DNA of 10,986 bases from positions 1 to 10,986 of the forward strand of contig JAZNOM010000114.1 in assembly GCA_045580835.1 (NCBI GenBank), read 5' to 3'. Below, one piece after another: positions 6,958 to 10,986 of the stretch (the stretch's first letter is position 1; each line of letters begins with the position of its first letter). Source of the stretch: UMGS902 sp045580835 (GTDB taxonomy: Bacteria; Bacillota; Clostridia; Oscillospirales; CAG-272). A model generated the notes under the pieces. The model was not told the DNA's origin, did no database searches, and saw only the letters and a program-made list of their open reading frames with translations. Both the position numbers and the translations under genes were made by a program.

Positions 6958-7796
6958 TGAAAAAAGCTTTTTCAAAAACTCTTACAACGGTTATACTGTC
7001 GATAATCTCCGCGGTGTACCTCACTCCGATTCTGGTGGTTATCGTAAACTCGCTCAAAACAAAGACCGCGATAAGCGCAGCTCCGTTTTCACTGCCAAAC
7101 GAGAACAGTTTTGTCGGACTTGAAAACTATACGCGCGGCATTAACTTCGGTGGGTATCCCTTTCTTTTATCCGTGCTTTATTCTCTCGTTATTACAGTTC
7201 TGTCAACACTTGCCATTTTACTATTTACTTCCATGGCGGCTTGGTATATAACGAGGGTTGACAATTTGCTTTGCCGTAGTATATACTATTTATGTGTATT
7301 TTCGATGATAGTTCCGTTCCAGATGGTAATGTTTACACTGTCAAAGGTTGCCGATACGCTTAACCTCGGCAATCCGCTTGGCATCGTGATAATCTATCTT
7401 GGCTTTGGTGCGGGGCTTGCGATATTTATGTTTTGCGGGTTTGTAAAAAGCATTCCCCGCGAAATTGAGGAGGCTGCAACCATAGACGGTTGTGGCGCTG
7501 TTCGCACCTTCTTCGGCATAGTTCTTCCTATTATGAAGCCCACGTTGATTTCGGTTTGCATACTTGAAACCATGTGGATATGGAACGACTTTTTGCTGCC
7601 GTTTTTGGTGCTGGATATCAAAAAATATCGCACAATACCGATTCACATTCAGTATCTCAACGGCAGTTACGGTCAAAGCGATATTGGTGCTATAATGGCA
7701 CTTATCGTTTTGTCGATCATTCCTATTGTAATTTTTTATTTCACCTGTCAGAAGCATATTATTAAGGGTATTATGGCGGGTGCGGTGAAAGGATAA
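6957..7796 (+). CDS. Sugar ABC transporter permease, MalG/UgpE type
   Basis: This is the second channel-forming membrane subunit and the partner of the preceding permease. It has 279 residues, six hydrophobic segments and the EAA coupling motif EEAATIDGCGAVRTFFGIVL (171-190). The start is GTG, overlapping the upstream TAG by one base (TAGTG). AGGAGG at 6941-6946, inside the end of the previous gene, sits 10 nt upstream and decides this start. The N-terminus (MKKAFSKTL followed by a hydrophobic helix and NSLKTK near 31-36) is typical of MalG-like subunits. No nucleotide-binding subunit follows, so the importer must use an ATPase encoded elsewhere. Confidence 0.92.
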   Translation: MKKAFSKTLTTVILSIISAVYLTPILVVIVNSLKTKTAISAAPFSLPNENSFVGLENYTRGINFGGYPFLLSVLYSLVITVLSTLAILLFTSMAAWYITRVDNLLCRSIYYLCVFSMIVPFQMVMFTLSKVADTLNLGNPLGIVIIYLGFGAGLAIFMFCGFVKSIPREIEEAATIDGCGAVRTFFGIVLPIMKPTLISVCILETMWIWNDFLLPFLVLDIKKYRTIPIHIQYLNGSYGQSDIGAIMALIVLSIIPIVIFYFTCQKHIIKGIMAGAVKG

Positions 7797-7799
7797 AGC

Positions 7800-7849
7800 G
7801 TAAAACGCCGTTAAGAAAGGATTATTTATGAGAAAAAGCGGCGTTTTAC
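7800..7849 (+). promoter_or_regulatory. Inverted repeat enclosing the malQ ribosome binding site and start codon
   Basis: GTAAAACGCCG (7800-7810) is perfectly complementary to CGGCGTTTTAC (7839-7849), which lies in codons 4-8 of malQ. A G-U and a U-A pair could extend the stem inward to 13 bp. The Shine-Dalgarno GAAAGGA (7815-7821) and ATG (7828-7830) lie in the 28-nt loop. It could modulate translation or protect the mRNA; function is unproven. Confidence 0.5.
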
Positions 7850-9309
7850 TTCATATTTCTTCGTTGCCTTCGCCCTACGGCATCGGTACAATGGGCAAAG
7901 AGGCATACAAATTTGTTGACTTTTTGAAAAACAGCGGACAGAGTCTTTGGCAGATTCTCCCGATATGTCCTACAAGCTATGGCGACTCGCCCTATCAGTC
8001 ATTTTCCTCGTTTGCGGGAAATCCCTACTTTATCGACCTTGATATGCTCGTTAGGGACGGGCTCCTCAAAAAGGAAGAAATAGAGGCGGCAGACCTTTTT
8101 GACGATGCTAAAAAAGTAAACTTTGAAAAGCAGTATAAAAACCGTTTTCCACTGCTTCGCGCGGCGTATGACCGCTTTGCGAAAAAGCTTACCAATTCTT
8201 TTATGGAGTTTTGCCGTAAGGAAGCAGATTGGCTTGACGATTACGCACTTTTTATGGCACTGAAAAATGAGAATGGCGAAAAGTCGTTTGAGAATTGGGA
8301 GAACGGACTTAAATTCCGCCACAAGGCAGCAATAGAGCGCGCTGAAAGAAGACTTGGCAGAGAAATTGGATTTTACAAGTTTTTGCAGTATAAGTTTACC
8401 GAGCAATGGAACGAGCTAAAGGCTTATGCAAATAAAAACGGTGTAAAGATTATCGGTGACCTGCCGATTTACGTTGCGCGCGACAGTGCCGATGTGTGGA
8501 CAAATCGGGGGGCTTTTTTGCTCGATGAAAACCTTGCGCCAAAGCTTGTGGCAGGATGTCCGCCCGATGCATTTTCTGCTGACGGTCAGCTTTGGGGCAA
8601 CCCGATTTACAATTGGCAGTATCAAAAGGCGCACGGCTATGACTTCTGGTGCCGCCGCATTGCACGTCAGATGAAGTTTTACGATATTTTGCGTATCGAC
8701 CATTTCCGCGGCTTTGAGTCCTTCTATGCAATCCCCGCAAAAGATGACAACGCACGCGGCGGCGAGTGGAAGAAAGGCCCCGGAATGTCGCTTTTTAACG
8801 CAGTAAAGAAAAAACTCGGCGAGCTTGATATTATCGCCGAGGACCTTGGATTTATCACTCCCGAGGTTGCAAAGCTCCTTAAAGACAGCGGCTACCCCGG
8901 CATGAAGGTGCTTCAGTTTGCATTTGACAGCCGGGAGGAGTCAAACTATCTGCCGCATACTTATAAAAACAGAAATTCGGTTGTCTATGTCGGTACTCAC
9001 GATAACGATACGGCAGAGGGCTGGATGCAAAGCGCTTCAAAGGGTGACATTGAATATGCAAAGCGCTATCTCGGACTCAACAAGAAAGAGGGGTACGCGT
9101 GGGGCTTTATTCGCGGTGCCGCGGCTTCAATTTCGGATATCGCGATTTATACCATGCAGGATTTGCTCTCTCTTGGCAGTGAAGCAAGAATGAATGTTCC
9201 GTCGGTTGCATCGGGCAACTGGTGCTGGCGCATGGATAAGATGCCCTCAAAGGCACTTGAAAAGCGTCTTTATCAGCTCACCGCCGACTTTGGCAGACTG
9301 GTGAAGTAA
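7828..9309 (+). CDS. malQ: 4-alpha-glucanotransferase (amylomaltase), GH77
   Basis: MalQ transfers alpha-1,4-glucan segments between maltodextrins in the cytoplasm, releasing glucose and longer chains for phosphorylase. The 493-residue length is normal for the short bacterial type. The N-terminus RKSGVLLHISSLPSPYGIG (2-20) and SPYQSFSSFAGNPYFIDL (54-71) are diagnostic. The acceptor/loop region has CPPDAFSADGQLWGNPIYNW (244-263). Catalytic residues are visible: nucleophile Asp 291 in RIDHFRGF, acid/base Glu 338 in AEDLG and the third carboxylate Asp 392 in GTHDNDT. The end shows the usual MNVPSVASGNWCWR. It follows the permeases by 31 bp and is the last gene of the operon, giving the main evidence that the transporter carries malto-oligosaccharides. 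Its start lies in the loop of an inverted repeat. Confidence 0.96.
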   Translation: MRKSGVLLHISSLPSPYGIGTMGKEAYKFVDFLKNSGQSLWQILPICPTSYGDSPYQSFSSFAGNPYFIDLDMLVRDGLLKKEEIEAADLFDDAKKVNFEKQYKNRFPLLRAAYDRFAKKLTNSFMEFCRKEADWLDDYALFMALKNENGEKSFENWENGLKFRHKAAIERAERRLGREIGFYKFLQYKFTEQWNELKAYANKNGVKIIGDLPIYVARDSADVWTNRGAFLLDENLAPKLVAGCPPDAFSADGQLWGNPIYNWQYQKAHGYDFWCRRIARQMKFYDILRIDHFRGFESFYAIPAKDDNARGGEWKKGPGMSLFNAVKKKLGELDIIAEDLGFITPEVAKLLKDSGYPGMKVLQFAFDSREESNYLPHTYKNRNSVVYVGTHDNDTAEGWMQSASKGDIEYAKRYLGLNKKEGYAWGFIRGAAASISDIAIYTMQDLLSLGSEARMNVPSVASGNWCWRMDKMPSKALEKRLYQLTADFGRLVK

Positions 9310-9332
9310 GAAACGAATTGGAACCCACATAT

Positions 9333-9411
9333 CGTAGGGCAGGGGCTTGCTCCTGCCGCATGTACAACATCTAATCATGGTTTGCGGCGGGAGATAAACC
9401 CCCGCCCTACG
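9333..9411. repeat. GC-rich inverted-repeat intergenic element (~79 bp)
   Basis: The ends are near-perfect inverted copies: CGTAGGGCAGGGGCTT from 9333 and AAACCCCCGCCCTACG to 9411, differing at two positions with one small offset. Inside are two smaller hairpins, GGCAGG...CCTGCC (9338-9357) and GGCGGG...CCCGCC (9386-9406), so it can fold as a cross-shaped structure. Such elements are common dispersed repeats in gut Clostridia. It has no coding capacity. Confidence 0.65.
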
Positions 9412-9434
9412 GATTTGTATGTTTCAATTAACAG

Positions 9435-9460
9435 AAAAAGCACCCTTGTGGTGCTTTTTT
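9435..9460. terminator. Bidirectional terminator between malQ and rsmA
   Basis: AAAAAGCACC (9435-9444) and GGTGCTTTTT (9450-9459) form a perfect stem with a CTTGT loop. T runs follow on both strands, so it can stop the malQ transcript and the convergent rsmA transcript. It abuts the rsmA stop codon. Confidence 0.9.
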
Positions 9461-10312
9461 CTATACCATTTTATCTGCAATTGCTGCGAAATCTGCGGTG
9501 GAGAGCTTTTCACCGCGGATGCGCTCGTCAAAGCCGAGAGAGGTGATAATAGAGGTGAGTTCCTCTTTTGAGCGGTCTTTAAAACCTGTCTGAAGCGCGT
9601 TTACAAGAGTTTTGCGGCGCTGACCGAAGGCGGATTTTATGACCTTAAAGAAAACTTCCTCGTTTTTCGGGACAACCGGCTTTTCTTTATATAGGTCAAT
9701 ACGGACAACCGCCGAGTTTACCTTTGGCGCAGGCATAAAATTGCCTGCCGAAACGGTGAAAAGTTTTTTGGGTGTGCCGTAGTAGTTAAGCGAGGCGGTA
9801 ATTGCACCGTAGTCGGCGGTGCCGGGTGCGGCGGCAAGACGCGAAGCAACCTCGGCTTGCACCATTACCGTGATAGAGTCAAATGCAATGCGGCTTTCAA
9901 GCAGGCGCATCAAAATCGGAGTTGTAATGTAGTATGGAAGGTTTGCGCAAACGCTCACCTTTTCGCCCGCCGCTTTTTCGGCAATAACTGCTGTAAGGTC
10001 AACTTCCATGATGTCCTGATTGATGACCTCAACGTTGCGGAATTCTCCAAGCGTGTATTTAAGCACGGGGATAAGGGTTTCATCAATTTCAAAGGCGATA
10101 ACTTTTTTGTATCTTTTTGCAAGCTCGGCGGTAAGGCAGCCGATGCCGGGACCGATTTCAATTATAACGCTGTTTTCATCGTCACAACAGTTGTCGGCTA
10201 TTTCCTCGGGAACATTTTTGTTGATAAGAAAGTTTTGACCAAAGCTTTTTTTAGTCGTAGTGCTGAAAGCCGCCAAAATCTCTCGTACTGTTCGTATATC
10301 ACATAAATTCAT
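9461..10312 (-). CDS. rsmA: 16S rRNA (adenine1518-N6/adenine1519-N6)-dimethyltransferase
   Basis: RsmA (KsgA) dimethylates two adjacent adenines in the 3'-terminal hairpin of 16S rRNA during small-subunit maturation, using S-adenosylmethionine. Starting at MNLCDIRT the protein has 283 residues, normal for the family. Motifs: KKSFGQNFLI (21-30), the methionine-cofactor loop EIGPGIGCLT (52-61), the acidic end of the next strand FEID (74-77), NQDIMEVD (98-105) and the catalytic NLPYYIT (124-130). An in-frame ATG 66 bases upstream would start inside the tRNA-Thr gene and add 22 residues with no family match. The start at 10312 has AAGAGGA 7 nt upstream and fits the family, so it is preferred. It is transcribed toward malQ and shares a terminator with it. 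Kasugamycin resistance arises on loss of this enzyme in known bacteria. Confidence 0.96.
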   Translation of the reverse strand: MNLCDIRTVREILAAFSTTTKKSFGQNFLINKNVPEEIADNCCDDENSVIIEIGPGIGCLTAELAKRYKKVIAFEIDETLIPVLKYTLGEFRNVEVINQDIMEVDLTAVIAEKAAGEKVSVCANLPYYITTPILMRLLESRIAFDSITVMVQAEVASRLAAAPGTADYGAITASLNYYGTPKKLFTVSAGNFMPAPKVNSAVVRIDLYKEKPVVPKNEEVFFKVIKSAFGQRRKTLVNALQTGFKDRSKEELTSIITSLGFDERIRGEKLSTADFAAIADKMV

Positions 10313-10319
10313 AGGTGTT

Positions 10320-10326
10320 TCCTCTT
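10320..10326 (-). promoter_or_regulatory. rsmA ribosome binding site, overlapping the tRNA promoter -35
   Basis: On the minus strand AAGAGGA ends 7 nt before the ATG at 10312 and fixes the rsmA start. Two of its bases (10325-10326) are also the first bases of the TTGACA box of the opposite-strand tRNA promoter. Confidence 0.75.
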
Positions 10327-10354
10327 GACAAAATGAAAAACAATATAGTATAAT
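10325..10354 (+). promoter_or_regulatory. tRNA-Thr promoter
   Basis: Perfect TTGACA (10325-10330) and TATAAT (10349-10354) are separated by 18 nt. Predicted initiation near 10361 is only a few bases before the mature tRNA 5' end. Confidence 0.9.
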
Positions 10355-10363
10355 GAAATGTAC

Positions 10364-10438
10364 GCTGGTGTGGCTCAATGGCAGAGCAGCGGTATCGTAA
10401 ACCGCAGGTTGCAGGTTCGACTCCTGTCACCAGCTCCA
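10364..10438 (+). tRNA. tRNA-Thr, anticodon CGT (reads ACG)
   Basis: The full cloverleaf is visible. The acceptor GCTGGTG (10364-10370) pairs with CACCAGC (10428-10434). D stem GCTC/GAGC is 10373-10376 with 10384-10387. Anticodon stem GCGGT/ACCGC surrounds the loop ATCGTAA with anticodon CGT at 10396-10398. T arm GCAGG-TTCGACT-CCTGT is 10411-10427 with one G-T pair. Discriminator is T (10435) and the CCA end is encoded (10436-10438). G1-C72 and C2-G71 agree with threonine identity. It has its own promoter and terminator, so it is a single-gene unit. Confidence 0.96.
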
Positions 10439-10461
10439 ACCTCGCTTAAGCGAGGTTTTTT
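10438..10461 (+). terminator. Intrinsic terminator of tRNA-Thr
   Basis: AACCTCGC (10438-10445) and GCGAGGTT (10450-10457) form an 8-bp stem with a TTAA loop and a T run to 10461. It starts at the last base of the encoded CCA. Confidence 0.92.
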
Positions 10462-10484
10462 GATATAAGCATTATATCAAAAAA
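10456..10484. repeat. AT-rich perfect palindrome overlapping the tRNA terminator tail
   Basis: TTTTTTGATATAA (10456-10468) and TTATATCAAAAAA (10472-10484) are perfectly complementary around GCA. The left arm reuses the T run of the tRNA terminator. It has no T tail of its own on either strand, so it is not a second classical terminator. Confidence 0.7.
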
Positions 10485-10499
10485 CGCACCGAATTGCAA
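10471..10499 (-). promoter_or_regulatory. Possible rsmA promoter lying beyond the tRNA gene
   Basis: On the minus strand TTGCAA (10494-10499) and TATAAT (10471-10476) are 17 nt apart. A transcript from here would cross the tRNA gene in antisense and reach the rsmA start about 150 nt later. The -35 is imperfect and the -10 lies inside a palindrome, so this is tentative. Confidence 0.35.
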
Positions 10500-10535
10500 G
10501 TGTTCGGTATACTTTGAGTAAAAAGAGGAACAACA

Positions 10536-10964
10536 ATGGCTTTTTCATTAAGCGAGTTTAAAAAGTTTTGTAAGGAAAACGGCTTTGGTATTCGCACATC
10601 TCTTTTCGGTATCAGCAAAAACGATAGCGGAAAGTGCGATATGTATGTAGAAACCGATGACACCGTTTATGCGGTAAAGGTGTTTTCGGTGGGCGACGAT
10701 GCCGAGCGCATTTATTTTAAAAAGGTTGGCGGATATATCACCGTTAAGGGCAAGAGCGGCGAGACCGATTATATGTGGGTAAAGCCGAATTTTGAGGCAA
10801 AGCAGAGCAGTAACAAGAAGAATGTCGGCATACTGCTTGTAGACCGTGACATTGCCGCAAGCTATCTTGCAAAGAATAGCGTAATGACGGTTACTGCACC
10901 TGCAAACGTGTTTGACTGCACCGTACATACTCCCACTTCTTTTATGAAGCTTTTTAACAAGTAA
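10536..10964 (+). CDS. Uncharacterised 142-residue protein
   Basis: I do not recognise the family. The frame is credible: AGAGGA (10525-10529 region) lies about 6 nt before the ATG, a -10-like TATACT sits at 10508-10513 and codon use matches the neighbouring genes. The protein has no signal peptide and no hydrophobic helix long enough to cross a membrane, so it should be cytoplasmic. It looks like a small mixed alpha/beta fold: an N-terminal helix (SLSEFKKFCKENG), beta-like stretches (VYAVKVFSV, YITVKG, VGILLV), a Trp-containing YMWVKPNF segment near 79-86 and a C-terminal TPTSFMKLF. Three cysteines are scattered (12, 34, 127) and form no metal motif. No catalytic motif is obvious. A following ATG 1 nt after its stop suggests it heads an operon. 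Confidence 0.75.
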   Translation: MAFSLSEFKKFCKENGFGIRTSLFGISKNDSGKCDMYVETDDTVYAVKVFSVGDDAERIYFKKVGGYITVKGKSGETDYMWVKPNFEAKQSSNKKNVGILLVDRDIAASYLAKNSVMTVTAPANVFDCTVHTPTSFMKLFNK

Positions 10965-10965
10965 A

Positions 10966-10986
10966 ATGGCAGATAAGAATGTTCAC
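10966..10986 (+). CDS. Possible start of a further gene, cut by the window edge
   Basis: An ATG one base after the preceding stop opens seven codons (MADKNVH) to the end of the window. There is no clear Shine-Dalgarno, so if real it would depend on translational coupling to the 142-residue gene. Too short to identify. Confidence 0.3.

Noticed and set aside
7341..7757. 138-residue open frame on the minus strand opposite the second permease
   Set aside because: It is an antisense shadow of a conserved permease and has no ribosome binding site or recognisable domain.
9857..10306. 149-residue open frame on the plus strand opposite rsmA
   Set aside because: It lies wholly inside a clear, conserved gene on the other strand and its translation shows no family features.
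10313..10378. Longer rsmA start giving 22 extra residues (MSHTSVHF...)
   Set aside because: It would begin inside the tRNA-Thr gene, lacks family similarity, and has no ribosome binding site as good as AAGAGGA before the ATG at 10312.
10548..10928. 126-residue minus-strand open frame opposite the 142-residue gene
   Set aside because: The plus-strand frame has a well-placed ribosome binding site, a full start-to-stop extent and plausible soluble composition; the minus frame has none of these.
1..10986. CRISPR array, phage, toxin-antitoxin, defence or insertion sequence content
   Set aside because: I saw no spaced direct repeats, transposase or integrase motifs, or defence-type genes; every gene but the last is a well-known metabolic or housekeeping family.

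Overview
The window reads as chromosome of an anaerobic Clostridia-type member of the Bacillota, plausibly Oscillospirales/Ruminococcaceae. The grounds are a one-chain pyruvate:ferredoxin oxidoreductase (PFOR), strong AGGAGG-type ribosome binding sites, consensus TTGACA/TATAAT promoters, U-rich intrinsic terminators, a FakB/FakA (DegV/YloV) gene pair and a lipoprotein-dependent sugar ABC importer. The lineage is inferred from family content and style, not from a marker search.

Layout. (1) Bases 1-1599 (+) are the C-terminal ~45% of PFOR, closed by a strong terminator. (2) Bases 1600-1844 hold no gene; they contain two terminators for the convergent genes and a cluster of palindromes that looks like a degenerate intergenic repeat. 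(3) Bases 4453-1845 (-) are a two-gene operon: a DegV/FakB fatty-acid-binding protein followed 20 bp later by a FakA/YloV-type fatty acid kinase, driven by a textbook sigma-A promoter with a LacI-style palindrome in its leader. (4) Bases 4718-9309 (+) are a malto-oligosaccharide uptake operon, divergent from it: lipoprotein binding protein, two MalF/MalG-type permeases and 4-alpha-glucanotransferase (MalQ). An intrinsic terminator sits between the binding protein and the permeases, and an inverted repeat encloses the malQ ribosome binding site and start codon. No ATPase subunit is encoded here. (5) Bases 9310-9460 hold a ~79-bp GC-rich inverted repeat element and a bidirectional terminator. 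(6) Bases 10312-9461 (-) are rsmA (16S rRNA dimethyladenosine transferase), divergent from tRNA-Thr(CGU) at 10364-10438, which has its own consensus promoter and terminator. (7) Bases 10536-10964 (+) are an unrecognised 142-aa protein, possibly followed 1 nt later by another gene cut off by the window edge.

The genes are central metabolism and housekeeping (pyruvate oxidation, exogenous fatty acid activation, maltodextrin use, ribosome maturation). I see no phage, defence system, CRISPR array or insertion sequence. The second-look material is regulatory and structural: the malQ start hairpin, the attenuating terminator inside the sugar operon, the palindrome in the degV leader, the compact rsmA/tRNA-Thr divergent region, the basic N-terminal extension on the fatty acid kinase and two candidate intergenic repeat elements.
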